Shown here in pieces: positions 21,924 to 31,560 of a stretch of DNA of 64,000 bases (position 1 is the first letter of the stretch; each line of letters begins with the position of its first letter). Source of the DNA: Ch67 sp041395845 (GTDB taxonomy: Bacteria > Pseudomonadota > Gammaproteobacteria > Pseudomonadales > Ketobacteraceae); assembly GCA_041395845.1 (NCBI GenBank), contig JAWKZS010000019.1, forward strand, positions 1-64,000, given 5' to 3'. The translations under genes were made by a program, and so were the position numbers. The notes below the pieces were generated by a model, which searched no databases, was not told the DNA's origin, and saw only the letters and a list, made by a program, of their open reading frames with translations.

Positions 21924-23300
21924 ATGAGCACCTACAAAGCCCTGATCGTGGATGATGAACCGGATATTCGCGAATTGCTGGAGTTGACGCTGTCGCGCAT
22001 GGACATCGAGACGTTTACTGCAGCCAATGTGGATTCCGCGCTGGTGAGCCTGGAGCAGGAGCGCTTCGATCTGTGCATCACCGACATGAACCTGCCCGAT
22101 GGCAACGGTATCGATCTGGTGAAGCATATCCAGGCCAATTATCCGCAGACGCCGGTCGCCGTGTTAACCGCCTACGGCAGCATGGAAACCGCCATTTCTG
22201 CGCTCAAGGCCGGTGCTTTCGATTTCGTTTCCAAACCGGTGGAACTGCAGCGTCTGCGTGACCTGGTCAATACCGCGCTGAAACTGAAATCCGCCCGCAA
22301 GGAAGCCATCAGCGACGCGCCGGAATCCCCGATTCTCGGCCAGTCCCCCGCCATCAAGAAACTGCACACCCAGATTGCCAAACTCGCACGCAGTCAGGCG
22401 CCGGTGTATATCAGCGGCGAATCCGGTAGCGGCAAGGAACTTGTCGCACGGGAAATTCATCGCCTCGGCCCCCGCACCGAAGGTCCGTTCGTACCGGTCA
22501 ACTGCGGCGCGATTCCGTCGGAATTGATGGAAAGCGAATTCTTCGGCCACAAGAAAGGCAGCTTCACCGGTGCCTACGAAGACAAGACCGGCCTGTTCCA
22601 GGCAGCCCAGGGCGGCACTCTGTTTCTGGACGAAGTGGCGGATCTGCCGATGCAGATGCAGGTCAAACTGCTGCGGGCGATTCAGGAAAAGGCCGTACGT
22701 CCAGTGGGCAGCCAGAAGGAAATCGCCACCGATGTGCGGATCCTGTCCGCCACGCACAAAGACCTGACCAAGCTGGTGGAACAGGGCGATTTTCGTCAGG
22801 ACCTGTTTTACCGCATCAACGTGATCCAGGTGAGCGTGCCGCCGCTGCGGGAACGCAAGGACGATATCGCCTATCTGGCGCAACATTTTCTGGCATCACT
22901 GGCGCGGGACTGGCAAATGGATCTGCCACGCCTGAGTCCCAACGCACTCAAGGCCCTGCAAAACTACCAGTTCCCCGGCAACGTGCGCGAACTGGAAAAC
23001 ATTCTGGAACGTGCCGTCACCCTGTGCGACGACGAAGTGATCACGCCAGAGCATCTGCAATTACCGACCGACGGTGTACCGGTCGCCCGCGTGCAACCCG
23101 CCATCGGTGATCGCACCCTGCCGGATTTCGAACACGGCGATTCACTGGAAGACTATCTGACGGATATCGAGAAGCAGGCGATCATGCGCGCCCTGGAAGA
23201 AACCCGCTGGAACCGCACGGCTGCGGCGAAAAAACTCGGCATGAGTTTCCGTTCGTTGCGCTATCGCCTGAAAAAGCTGGGACTGGATACGGACGACTGA
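21924..23300 (+). CDS. pilR: PilR, sigma-54-dependent response regulator
   Basis: PilR is an NtrC-type activator of type IV pilin genes. The 458-residue protein has a receiver domain (residues 4-120, acidic pair DDE, phospho-Asp in DLCITDMNLPDG and conserved Lys in FVSKPVEL). The AAA+ domain follows with Walker A GESGSGKE, the sigma-54 contact loop GSFTGA, Walker B GTLFLDEVADLP and GNVRELENILERA. It ends in a Fis-type DNA-binding helix (WNRTAAAKKLGMSFRSLRYRL). It is coupled to pilS. The likely targets include pilin genes, although no clear sigma-54 promoter was found in this window. Confidence 0.96.
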   Translation: MSTYKALIVDDEPDIRELLELTLSRMDIETFTAANVDSALVSLEQERFDLCITDMNLPDGNGIDLVKHIQANYPQTPVAVLTAYGSMETAISALKAGAFDFVSKPVELQRLRDLVNTALKLKSARKEAISDAPESPILGQSPAIKKLHTQIAKLARSQAPVYISGESGSGKELVAREIHRLGPRTEGPFVPVNCGAIPSELMESEFFGHKKGSFTGAYEDKTGLFQAAQGGTLFLDEVADLPMQMQVKLLRAIQEKAVRPVGSQKEIATDVRILSATHKDLTKLVEQGDFRQDLFYRINVIQVSVPPLRERKDDIAYLAQHFLASLARDWQMDLPRLSPNALKALQNYQFPGNVRELENILERAVTLCDDEVITPEHLQLPTDGVPVARVQPAIGDRTLPDFEHGDSLEDYLTDIEKQAIMRALEETRWNRTAAAKKLGMSFRSLRYRLKKLGLDTDD

Positions 23301-24407
23301 TCAGACCATTGCCATCGGCTCGCGCACCCGCGCCGGATCGTAAGGTGACGGGTCCAGTACCGGTGTCTGCCCTGTCACCAGATCCGCCATCAGATGCGCC
23401 GACGCCGGCGCCAGCACCAGGCCGTTGCGGTAGTGGCCCGCATTCACAAACACATTAGGCGTGCCCGGCACCGCGCCGATAAACGGCAGACCACCCGGCG
23501 AACCGGGTCGCAAACCTGCCCACTGCTGCACCACCGGAACCTCGCGCAACGCCGGCACAATATCGAACGCATGATGCAGCAGCAGGTCACGGGCATCTTC
23601 GGTAATCCGCTTGTCGAAACCCACCTCTTCCGTCGTGCTGCCCGCAAGAATATGGCCATCCACGCGTGGAATCACATACTTGCCGTCTTTCAGGATGATG
23701 CTGTTGATCAGACCCGGCCGGGGAGCGAACAGCAGCATCTGGCCACGCACCGGCACTATTGGCAAAGCGACGCCGACCTGCTCCAGCAGTGTGGTACTCC
23801 AGGCACCGGCGCATACCACCACTTTGCCCGCTGTCCGGCAGCCGCTATTGCTGCGCACCGTTGCAGACGTATCATCCGCCACGATCTCCGTTACTGCCTG
23901 ATTCACCACCAGCGAGAAACGTGCATGACGCAGCAGACTGGCCTTGAGCGCCTGCAGCAGACGCGGATTGCGAACATTACCCACATAAGGCAGCCACAGG
24001 GCATCATTGAAGTCGCGGGTGGCGGCGGGTTCATGTCCGTGCACAAAGGCGTGATCAACCGGCTGAACCGTTTTGCCGAAGCGGCGCCCCCACGCCAGCG
24101 CCTGTTGCGCCTCGGGCGGGTCCAGCATCAGCAGGCCGCAGGGATTCAACTCCGGGTCGATGCCGGTTTCGTCCCGCAGCTGCGCCACCAGTTCTGGATA
24201 GTAGTCCTGCGCCCAGGACGCGAGGGCCGAAATCGCCGGCACATAATTCCAGGGATACAGCGGTGACACGATCCCGCCACCGGCCCAGGACGCTTCCGAA
24301 CCGGTTTCGGACTGGTCGATCAGGGTCACCATCACGCCACGGGCCAGCAGCGCTCGCGCTGTCAGCAAACCCATGACGCCACCGCCTACTACTATCACAT
24401 CGCTCAT
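23301..24407 (-). CDS. thiO: Glycine oxidase ThiO
   Basis: ThiO oxidises glycine to iminoglycine for the thiazole half of thiamine. The 368-residue flavoprotein has the FAD-binding Rossmann motif VIVVGGGVMGLLTARALL at the N-terminus and the D-amino-acid-oxidase-like motifs ASWAGGGIVSPLYPW, VRGQML and VNAGHYRNGLVLAPASAHLMADL. The stop abuts the pilR stop with no gap. In PAO1 the same gene also follows pilR. The rest of the thiamine pathway is not in this window. Confidence 0.9.
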   Translation of the reverse strand: MSDVIVVGGGVMGLLTARALLARGVMVTLIDQSETGSEASWAGGGIVSPLYPWNYVPAISALASWAQDYYPELVAQLRDETGIDPELNPCGLLMLDPPEAQQALAWGRRFGKTVQPVDHAFVHGHEPAATRDFNDALWLPYVGNVRNPRLLQALKASLLRHARFSLVVNQAVTEIVADDTSATVRSNSGCRTAGKVVVCAGAWSTTLLEQVGVALPIVPVRGQMLLFAPRPGLINSIILKDGKYVIPRVDGHILAGSTTEEVGFDKRITEDARDLLLHHAFDIVPALREVPVVQQWAGLRPGSPGGLPFIGAVPGTPNVFVNAGHYRNGLVLAPASAHLMADLVTGQTPVLDPSPYDPARVREPMAMV

Positions 24408-24511
24408 ACTGCCGCCTGTCGATTGCCCGGTTTTTGGGGTTGGGGGAACATGGTAACCTACGCAGCCACCAAGCCCAACCGGCGAACGCTACCCCCAAGG
24501 GAGGATGTAAA

Positions 24512-25042
24512 ATGGACCAGCGTGCACGCGGCTTTACCCTGATAGAAATGATGATTGTGTTGGCCCTGATGGCCATCATTCTTGGACTGGGCATTCCCTC
24601 CTTCAGCAATCTGATGGAAAAGATCGCCGTCGAATCCGAAGCCAAGATGATTGTGGAAGGTCTGAGAACTGCACGTCTGACGGCAATCGAAGAAAAGCAG
24701 AATATTGTTGTCTGCGCGTCTGACAACGGTACATCCTGTGTCAACGCCTGGGACAGCGGCTTTATCGTCTATCGCGACAGTGACAACAGCGGCACACTGA
24801 ATGGCACAGAAGAAGTGCTTTTCAGCCACCGCTTCAAGGATTCCGTTCTCGTCAAAACCGGCAGCGGTCAGAATCAGAGCTTTTTCTTCAACAATAATGG
24901 CTGGTCGCCGGGTTCCGCCGACAGCCTGCTGATATGCGCCGAAGCCAGCACCAATCGTAACGCCTACGCCGTTATCATCAACCGGGCCGGTCGGTTGCGG
25001 ATTCTTGATTCAAGCCAGGATTGGGATAACCGGAGTTGCTGA
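24512..25042 (+). CDS. fimT: FimT/GspH-type minor pilin (set A)
   Basis: The 176-residue prepilin has a short leader ending RARG, cut before FTLIEMMIVLALMAIILGLG, with Glu5 of the mature protein. This is the type III signal recognised by prepilin peptidase PilD. The remainder is a GspH/FimT-type globular domain with cysteines (VVCASDNGTSC, LLICAEAS, final C). The start at 24512 has a strong GGGAGG site. FimT/FimU is one of the minor pilins that prime pilus assembly. It lies alone between thiO and a terminator, convergent with pilY1 of set A. The set-B fimT is a separate gene. Confidence 0.9.
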   Translation: MDQRARGFTLIEMMIVLALMAIILGLGIPSFSNLMEKIAVESEAKMIVEGLRTARLTAIEEKQNIVVCASDNGTSCVNAWDSGFIVYRDSDNSGTLNGTEEVLFSHRFKDSVLVKTGSGQNQSFFFNNNGWSPGSADSLLICAEASTNRNAYAVIINRAGRLRILDSSQDWDNRSC

Positions 25043-25068
25043 AACGTCAGCGCCGAAAAGATAAAACA

Positions 25069-25098
25069 GCAAAGGGGCCAACAATGGCCCCTTTTTTG
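25069..25098. terminator. Terminator between fimT and pilY1 (set A)
   Basis: The stem AAGGGGCCA / TGGCCCCTT (25072-25080 and 25085-25093) with loop ACAA is followed by six T's on the plus strand. It ends fimT transcription and may also stop the converging pilY1 transcript. Confidence 0.85.
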
Positions 25099-25125
25099 AT
25101 TACGCAGCTACGTGACTAACGACAT

Positions 25126-28100
25126 CTACTCACAAAGACCGGCTTCCGGACACTGTACCCAGCGAGTCTTGCGAATATTGCCCAGATCCACATCAGGCAA
25201 GTCAAACGCGGCTGTGCCTCCGATGCCGATAAAGTCCGAACCGGGCGGCTGAATCAATTCACCTTCATCGTTGGTAATGCCATCGATACCTTTCATGATG
25301 GTTGCCAGGCTGCCGGCCAGGGTCTGCGGCTGCGCGTAGCGCAACAGAGTGGGCGCCGCAGAGCCAGGTGCATACTGATAAAGCGCTGCCCGCCCATACT
25401 GGGCACTGCATTGATTGCTGTTCGCCACAACCGCATTATCACCCCAATAATAAGTACTGAAGAACACCTGCCCGCCCACGATCAGCGGTGAACCCAGCAG
25501 CTTTTCAGATTCCCGGCCCAACTCGTATTCATACGGCAGGTTATCCGCCGCTGCAATGGAGTACCCGAACGGCGCGTAATCACGGATGTAATAGAACTTC
25601 TCGTTCACTCCGGTATCACGGGGACTGGTCAGCAGGCCACTGCCAATGGCCAGCGCCACATGCTTACGTCCCAGGTTATCTTTCATCAAGGCCAGGCTGG
25701 GCGGGAAATAGAAACGGCGATCATCGGCAGCCGTTGCCGTGGCATTACCCCTGGTGCCCAGCTGCGCAACCACCGCGCTGGTAGCAAGCGTGTTGTATCC
25801 AGTGTTGGCTTTGTTGATGTCGATGCGGTGAATCTGGCCACCCAGATCGCCAACATAAATATGATCAATATAGCCATCACCATCTTTGTCCAACACCTTA
25901 ACCGTCGACGGGATGCTATCCGTCAGCGCCGCAATCTGCTGATGATTGCCGGTAGCGATACCTTCGGCGGATGCCCACCAGAGCACGTCACCCGCACTGA
26001 TTCCGTTGGCACCACCACGATTATGTGCTGCCACGATATAGAGTTGCGCCCCCTGCGGCACCCCGGCTGGCCGACCTGCGTCGTAAGTCGGATCATAACC
26101 ACCCGCCACCACCATGACGACAACGTTGTCGTCGTTGTAGCGGATCAAACCGAGTACCGGTTCGGACCAGGTCTGCCCCATGTTTTCGAACGGGGAATTG
26201 GCCGAACCACCCTGCAGAACGAACAGCTGACTCATGCTGGGCGTCGTGTTGTTCGCGGCGGTCACATCAAGGCCATAGTAATTGCGGCCACCCCGGCGCA
26301 TGCCGCCATACAGGTAAACCCAATCACCACTGCCACTGGATGTAATGTTGCCATCGCGATTCACATCCTGACGCCATGCACTCCAGGTCGCGTCCAGGCC
26401 ATACAACACCGGCCCCGGCAAATCGCCTCGTGCCGCATCGTACAGCCCAGCGACGCGGGGTGAAGCACCAGCCGTCGCAGGCTGGAGGAATTCGCCCGGC
26501 ATGAAGGCAAGCTTTTCGTCGCCTGATTCAGTGTCAACCGCATACAGCTTGCCGTCGTTGGTACTCACGAAGACCAGATTTTCCTGATCTGCAGGATCCG
26601 TGATGGGGACACGCGCACCACCATCCCCAGTAGTCGTGCTGGTGTAATTCACGACTACTGGCGAGGAATGAATCGGAGCACCGTACAGTTGGCGATTCGT
26701 TTTAGCAGACTCCGCACCGGTCAAGCGCTGCCACTCGTTGCCGGCAACCGCATCCGTTCCTCGCAACCACTCAACCACACTTGCGTAACGGGTCTCCAGT
26801 GCTGCCACTTCATCTGCCGCCAGCGTTCCTGCGTCATCACCAATCATTTCATCGACGACTTCATCTACCGTGTCATCAGTGACCTGCGTTGTAACACCAT
26901 CAATCGACGTAAACAGACGCCGATCCGCAACCGCCGGTATCCGGAACGCGGCACCACCCAGCAGGACATTGTCACCATCCGCCGTCGAAGCGGCTGGCAG
27001 CCAGAAACTGCGGACATCCGTATCAAAGAAACCGTCAGCATTTTCATCCACCGGATTGCTGTTCTGGCCGACAATGGCAGGCGCGTTGCTCAGGATTTCC
27101 AGCTTGTATTTTTTCAGGTTACCGTACCAGAAGCTTCGGTCGTTGGGCTTGAAAACGGAATAGTAAACGTCATCCAGGTAGGTGAAACGGTTGGACTGGT
27201 TGACGCCGACGCCGGGGACAGCGGCGGTAAAGGTACTCTGGAGTGATGCAGCCCTGGAAATACCTTGAAAGGCAGCCGCCAAGCCAGCCTGGTCCGTCGC
27301 TGCATAACTGCTACCACCACCCTTCAGCGCCCAGTTACACAGGAATTCAGGCGAGGTGTCTGGATCAGCAAACGGTTGCGTGCAGACACCAGCGCCCAAG
27401 CCATAAGCGATGGTGTGAGTTCTGATACCACGCACAGCATTGGCGTTCTCAGAATCGACGTTGGCCAGCTTTTCCGCGAGTGGATTAACGCAATCCCAGG
27501 AGAAGTTGTCGTCAACCTCAGTACCATTGGTGAAATCTGCGGCTGCAGAGCCACAACCCTCCAGGTAAGCCGTTGACGTGTCATCACCGCTGACAATCCG
27601 GTTAATCCGCTGACCGATAGTAAGCGTGCTGGAACCGTACACCAGGTTAAACGCCGACTCATTGGTGGACCTGCCGTCAGTCAGCACAACCAGATGATTG
27701 TTGCTCATACCGCAAATCAGCGATGTGTCCATTCCCTGTCGATAATCACCAACAACACCGCTTTCCCAGACGGAGCCGGTATTGCAAATCCCGTCGCGAT
27801 TTCCATCATCCGCGCAAGCGGAAAGCCCACTGACTGCATTGCCACCGGTGAGGTATTCCACGGTCTCCAGATAGCTGGTTACCAGAGGGGTCCAACCATC
27901 GGCATTGAGGTTACGAATAATATCCGCCAATAGCTGACGATGGGTTATGTTGGGGGTTACGTTTGTGTAGACATAATCCAGTCTGCGGATATCCGCTTCA
28001 ATAACCGCCGAACCGCGGCGCGAATCAGTCAACTCAAGATTGGTAAACCGGGCCAGACCGATCTCGAACGAATCTGGCCAACGAAATGAATCATTGGCTT

Positions 28101-28335
28101 CCAGATCATTTTCGTCGACAAACCGTTGCAGGGTAGTTTTCAGTATGTCCAGCTTGTTGGGAGTACAGTTCCTGCAACCGCTAAGATCCCAGCGCATGGA
28201 ACCCGACGTGTCAACCAGCAACATGATGCGCGCCGGTATTGGCTGCGGCTCCCCTGCGTAAATGGCCAATTCGTTTTGCAGCGCAAAAGCCGGCATCATG
28301 CACAGCCCCAGCAATAATCCCCACCATTTTTTCAT
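25126..28335 (-). CDS. pilY1: PilY1, type IV pilus tip adhesin/assembly factor (set A)
   Basis: PilY1 sits at the pilus tip with minor pilins, regulates extension and retraction, and acts in adhesion and surface sensing. This 1069-residue copy has a signal peptide ending AFA near residue 18 and an N-terminal von Willebrand A domain with an intact MIDAS motif DTSGSM at residues 42-47 and LTDGRST later. A C-terminal bladed propeller domain includes VYLYGGMRRGGRNYYGLD and, at about residues 812-824, a calcium-site motif D-K-D-G-D-G-Y-I-D followed by YVGDLGGQIHRID. It is the last gene of the minus-strand set, after pilX. This is the normal PilY1 size class. Confidence 0.94.
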   Translation of the reverse strand: MKKWWGLLLGLCMMPAFALQNELAIYAGEPQPIPARIMLLVDTSGSMRWDLSGCRNCTPNKLDILKTTLQRFVDENDLEANDSFRWPDSFEIGLARFTNLELTDSRRGSAVIEADIRRLDYVYTNVTPNITHRQLLADIIRNLNADGWTPLVTSYLETVEYLTGGNAVSGLSACADDGNRDGICNTGSVWESGVVGDYRQGMDTSLICGMSNNHLVVLTDGRSTNESAFNLVYGSSTLTIGQRINRIVSGDDTSTAYLEGCGSAAADFTNGTEVDDNFSWDCVNPLAEKLANVDSENANAVRGIRTHTIAYGLGAGVCTQPFADPDTSPEFLCNWALKGGGSSYAATDQAGLAAAFQGISRAASLQSTFTAAVPGVGVNQSNRFTYLDDVYYSVFKPNDRSFWYGNLKKYKLEILSNAPAIVGQNSNPVDENADGFFDTDVRSFWLPAASTADGDNVLLGGAAFRIPAVADRRLFTSIDGVTTQVTDDTVDEVVDEMIGDDAGTLAADEVAALETRYASVVEWLRGTDAVAGNEWQRLTGAESAKTNRQLYGAPIHSSPVVVNYTSTTTGDGGARVPITDPADQENLVFVSTNDGKLYAVDTESGDEKLAFMPGEFLQPATAGASPRVAGLYDAARGDLPGPVLYGLDATWSAWRQDVNRDGNITSSGSGDWVYLYGGMRRGGRNYYGLDVTAANNTTPSMSQLFVLQGGSANSPFENMGQTWSEPVLGLIRYNDDNVVVMVVAGGYDPTYDAGRPAGVPQGAQLYIVAAHNRGGANGISAGDVLWWASAEGIATGNHQQIAALTDSIPSTVKVLDKDGDGYIDHIYVGDLGGQIHRIDINKANTGYNTLATSAVVAQLGTRGNATATAADDRRFYFPPSLALMKDNLGRKHVALAIGSGLLTSPRDTGVNEKFYYIRDYAPFGYSIAAADNLPYEYELGRESEKLLGSPLIVGGQVFFSTYYWGDNAVVANSNQCSAQYGRAALYQYAPGSAAPTLLRYAQPQTLAGSLATIMKGIDGITNDEGELIQPPGSDFIGIGGTAAFDLPDVDLGNIRKTRWVQCPEAGLCE

Positions 28336-28360
28336 CTGTCAGGTCCCTTCGAAAATGTCT

Positions 28361-28915
28361 TTATTCCTGGTTCGGCGCGTCGGTAATTTCGGAAACATCC
28401 GTGATTTCAAACGGCCCCGGCGGACCAAGTTTGCGCCACTCCTGGCGATTGCGGTTAACCATATCCAGATCAACCGCATCAACAAAATCACCGCGCCCGT
28501 AGGTAACGAACTGGTAATCGACGACGGTTGAGGTATCACTGCCAAATGCGACCCGCTGCCGTTCGTACGCGCTTTCGGCCTGGGCGCGCAGCACCGCACG
28601 GCCATCAAAGCTGTCATCTGCGTCACAGGCACCATCGATCAATTGCTGTGCGGAGCCGACGCAGTGTGTCCGGGTCGCCAGTGATCCCAGCAGATCGTTA
28701 AGCAAAGCGCCATTGCCGCGTGCCTCGGCGATAACCCCGTTAATGGCTGTCTCTGCTGCCTGGAAAGTCAATTCCCTCGCCTGGGTATTGAATGCCATTC
28801 GCTCCGACAGGATGCTGCCACGCATGGCGGACACCCCCATGAAAGAAACGATCAGCAAAATGATCAATGCGATCAGTAACGCAGCGCCCCGCTCTTGCCT
28901 GTTGAACCTGTCCAT
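28361..28915 (-). CDS. pilX: PilX-type minor pilin (set A)
   Basis: The 184-residue protein has the PilX N-terminus: a short leader ending QERG, then AALLIALIILLIVSFMG. The mature protein lacks the usual Glu5, as in the GspK-like tip pilins. A PilX-type helix with MAFNTQARELTFQAAETAI and several cysteines follows. The ATG at 28915 is preferred because AGGAG lies six bases upstream; another in-frame ATG at 28933 overlaps the pilW stop as ATGA. Its product is expected to join PilV, PilW and FimT below PilY1 at the pilus tip. Confidence 0.87.
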   Translation of the reverse strand: MDRFNRQERGAALLIALIILLIVSFMGVSAMRGSILSERMAFNTQARELTFQAAETAINGVIAEARGNGALLNDLLGSLATRTHCVGSAQQLIDGACDADDSFDGRAVLRAQAESAYERQRVAFGSDTSTVVDYQFVTYGRGDFVDAVDLDMVNRNRQEWRKLGPPGPFEITDVSEITDAPNQE

Positions 28916-28929
28916 TGTTCGCTCCTGTT

Positions 28930-29688
28930 TCATTCTTCCAGTTGGTTGCGCAAGGCGACCGTCGAGGTGTAAACCCGGTACAGACGACCATCACCAGGAT
29001 CAACGCCTTGATCCTCACCAATGGCTCTATCCAGCAGCGTGTAGGACGCTGGCGCGCGAGCACTGTCGAAGCCGACCCGCCTGTCACTGGCCAGCAGCAC
29101 AGCAAAGCGCACACTGACAATGCGCTGTGTGGCTTCGTCTGCCAGCGCCGCAGGCACGTAGGCATCCGCCTGACCAAAACCCGTGGCACCCAACGACTGA
29201 TAATCAAGCCCGTAAAGCACCTGGAACCCCTCGACATTATCGATCAGCGACTCAGAGTTGCCGTATTTCGCTGTCCACGTACCCGCCGCATCCTCATACT
29301 CGGTGCAGAGCAAACTGCCGTTGCTGCCATTGCGCTGCACATGGTATTTCTTGATGCCGGTAAAGCTGCCATTACCCAGGCAATCAATTCCGCCATTCAC
29401 CTGCAGTACCAGGGTGTCGTCCCGATCGCCGTCGACACTGACCTGGCCGCCATGCCCCGTGAAGATGAACGGCTGAACCGCTTCCAGCGGATCATGCCCA
29501 GCCTGCATCAGATCGCGGCTGAGAAAATCGAAGATGAAGCGGCCCTGATCCTGTACGGCGGAAAGGCCCTGCTGGAGGTTGTCCGCCTGCCGGTTGACCA
29601 GAAACAGCTGGGTGGCGGCGATAGCGATCAAACTACCCAGCAGCAGCGCCACCATCAATTCAACCAGAGAAAATCCGTTTCGATTCAT
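28930..29688 (-). CDS. pilW: PilW-type minor pilin (set A)
   Basis: The 252-residue prepilin has a very short leader (MNRNG) cut before FSLVELMVALLLGSLIAIA, with Glu5 present. The body carries PilW features: QQGLSAVQDQGRFIFDFLSRDLMQAGHD after the helix, then a long globular domain. It lies 14 bases after pilV and directly before pilX. PilW bridges the priming minor pilins to PilX and PilY1 in the pilus-tip complex. Confidence 0.92.
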   Translation of the reverse strand: MNRNGFSLVELMVALLLGSLIAIAATQLFLVNRQADNLQQGLSAVQDQGRFIFDFLSRDLMQAGHDPLEAVQPFIFTGHGGQVSVDGDRDDTLVLQVNGGIDCLGNGSFTGIKKYHVQRNGSNGSLLCTEYEDAAGTWTAKYGNSESLIDNVEGFQVLYGLDYQSLGATGFGQADAYVPAALADEATQRIVSVRFAVLLASDRRVGFDSARAPASYTLLDRAIGEDQGVDPGDGRLYRVYTSTVALRNQLEE

Positions 29689-29702
29689 GGGTCACTTCCG
29701 AA

Positions 29703-30224
29703 TCAGGGAATGAACTCCAGACGAACACAACTGGCGGTGTTGTCCAGATCATTGTTGGCATCATTGATATCGTCCTGGTCACAGTTGGCCACGGTTGTTT
29801 CATTCCAGGCCACGGTGACACAGGTAAGCTGGTCGCAAGGGGCAACGGCGATGGCCCCGGTGGGCAGCATCGAGCTGACCGTCGTGCGCAATTCGAAAAC
29901 ATCATTGGTCACCATCTGCGCGGCGGTGCAAGGAGTCTCGGGGATGGCATCGGTATAGGTACAACGGGTGGCGGGTGCGGCAAGGTCCGCACCCCAGTTG
30001 GTGGCCAGATAGGTGGGAAGTCCGTCGATATTGGCGCGGACACGCTCGATGGCGTCCTGGGCAATGGCCATGGCCTGGCTGCGGGAGTAGGTATCCTCGC
30101 TCATCTTGACCGAGCGCAGCTGCAGCGCGGCGTAACCCATCACACCGATCCCCAGTACCAGCAACGCCACCATTACTTCAACCAGCGACATCCCCCGCTG
30201 GCGAGTCTTTCTGCATCCATTCAT
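29703..30224 (-). CDS. pilV: PilV-type minor pilin (set A)
   Basis: The 173-residue prepilin has a basic leader ending RQRG, cut before MSLVEVMVALLVLGIGVMG, with Glu5 present. The sequence LQLRSVKMSEDTYSRSQAMAIAQDAIERVRAN is characteristic of PilV. Cysteines occur in the globular half (TRCTYTD, ETPCTAAQ, CDQLTC). It starts the pilV-pilW-pilX-pilY1 run on the minus strand, separated from pilE by a 144-base gap that may hold its own promoter. Confidence 0.92.
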   Translation of the reverse strand: MNGCRKTRQRGMSLVEVMVALLVLGIGVMGYAALQLRSVKMSEDTYSRSQAMAIAQDAIERVRANIDGLPTYLATNWGADLAAPATRCTYTDAIPETPCTAAQMVTNDVFELRTTVSSMLPTGAIAVAPCDQLTCVTVAWNETTVANCDQDDINDANNDLDNTASCVRLEFIP

Positions 30225-30368
30225 AGGTCTTATAGCTTAAAAAATGATCGTTTGAGTATTTTTTAGTCCAATGCGGAATATACCCAAACAAACGGGGGAT
30301 GGCGACAACCGGCGCGACCAATGGTCAGGAAGAAGGGATAAATTGCATTGATAATGCTAACAGGCGTG

Positions 30369-30758
30369 CTACATGCACAGATCCTGAGCCACTGCATTAC
30401 CGCCCTGGGTAAAGGTCCAGGCACCCTGCTGGTTGAGCACGATGACACCACAGCGGTCACTGGCCTGATCCCCCGCCGGCGTGGCCGTAATGGTGAAGGT
30501 GGCGCCACCCGCAGGCACATTCACCACGACCCCGTAGCGGTTGGTAGAGTCAGCGTTAATAGCCTGATAACTGAACGTCTGGGAACGGATGCGTTCCAGG
30601 CGGCCGGCGGTATCCAGCAGGACGCCGATGACTTCCTTGCGGGCGGTCTTGCGAACCTGGTCGGTGTAGGCGGGATAGGCGATGGTGGCCAGAATGGCGA
30701 CGATGACCACGACGATCATGAGTTCGATGAGTGTGAATCCCTTTTGCACGACATTCAT
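30369..30758 (-). CDS. pilE: PilE-like type IV pilin (set A)
   Basis: The 129-residue prepilin begins MNVVQKG, cut before FTLIELMIVVVIVAILATIAYPAY, a textbook type IVa pilin helix with Glu5. The C-terminal half has two cysteines (SDRCGV and the CM end) that can form the D-region disulfide of type IVa pilins. The ATG at 30758 starts a normal leader; the frame extends upstream but that stretch looks like noncoding sequence. It is most like PilE minor pilins but could be a low-abundance major-type pilin. It lies back to back with the set-B fimT, 229 bases away. Confidence 0.88.
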   Translation of the reverse strand: MNVVQKGFTLIELMIVVVIVAILATIAYPAYTDQVRKTARKEVIGVLLDTAGRLERIRSQTFSYQAINADSTNRYGVVVNVPAGGATFTITATPAGDQASDRCGVIVLNQQGAWTFTQGGNAVAQDLCM

Positions 30759-30948
30759 TACATCCGCCCCCGCAGACTGGAAAACAGGAAATGTGACCCG
30801 GTACTCAAAGGCTGTTGGCAGCCAAGGCAACCAGGCGAGCCAGAGAATAATACATAACGGCGTTATAACCAATTTGAACATTTTTTAGCCGTCCATCCGG
30901 GTTTTCTACCCTCCGTCGACCGGTTCCACTGGCGACAAATGGCCTACC

Positions 30949-30954
30949 TATACT
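30949..30954 (+). promoter_or_regulatory. Possible -10 box of the set-B pilin operon
   Basis: TATACT lies 34 bases upstream of the fimT ATG, in the divergent gap between the two pilin sets. No well-spaced -35 or GG-N10-GC sigma-54 signature accompanies it, so this is only a candidate. Confidence 0.35.
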
Positions 30955-30987
30955 GAGGTGGTCAAATTCCAACCAAAGTGAACGCAG

Positions 30988-31560
30988 ATGAAAAATGGAT
31001 TTACGTTAATTGAGCTGATGATGACGATATTCATCCTATCAATCGTTATTGCGATTGGGATACCAGCATTCAGCGTAACCACAATGAATAACCGCATCAG
31101 CAGCCAAACCAACAACCTGTTGAGCACGCTCAATTTCGCGCGGAGCGAAGCGGTGAAACTTGGCTCAAACATTACGGTTTGCGGCAGCAACAACCTGACT
31201 ACCTGTAATACCTCAAGCTGGGAGCAAGGCTGGATCGTTTTCCGCGACACCAACGCCAATGCAACGGTAGATGCTGGAGAAACCATCCTGCGGGTCCAGG
31301 AAGCACTGGATGGCGGCACCACGCTGAGGACATCAGGGTTTAGCAGTAACGCCAATGTACAGTTTGATACAAAGGGAAGCTTGGGCGCAGTCGGGACATT
31401 CATAATTTGTGATAGCCGCGGCGCCCTGGAGGCGAAAGCGATCGTGCTTAACATAAGCGGTCAAGCACGGGCAGCAACTGATGAAAATGCTCCACAAGAC
31501 GGCATCGTCAATCTACACCGCACTAACAACACACTCGCAGGAAACGTCGCATGCCCCTAA
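30988..31560 (+). CDS. fimT: FimT/FimU-type minor pilin (set B)
   Basis: The 190-residue prepilin has a very short leader (MKNG) cut before FTLIELMMTIFILSIVIAIGIPAF, with Glu5. The GspH/FimT-like body includes RSEAVKLGSNITVCGSNN, CNTSSWEQGWIVFRDTNANATVDAGE and C-terminal cysteines. It opens the plus-strand set B and overlaps pilV by ten bases. Its position corresponds to fimU at the head of the PAO1 minor-pilin operon. The sequence differs clearly from the fimT at 24.5 kb, so the two are not a recent duplication. Confidence 0.92.
   Translation: MKNGFTLIELMMTIFILSIVIAIGIPAFSVTTMNNRISSQTNNLLSTLNFARSEAVKLGSNITVCGSNNLTTCNTSSWEQGWIVFRDTNANATVDAGETILRVQEALDGGTTLRTSGFSSNANVQFDTKGSLGAVGTFIICDSRGALEAKAIVLNISGQARAATDENAPQDGIVNLHRTNNTLAGNVACP

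Noticed and set aside
30759..30987. Sigma-54 promoter (PilR target) upstream of set-A pilE or set-B fimT
   Set aside because: TGGCTCGCCTGGTTGCC resembles it, but the GG-GC spacing is 11 rather than 10. The other candidates fail the GC element.
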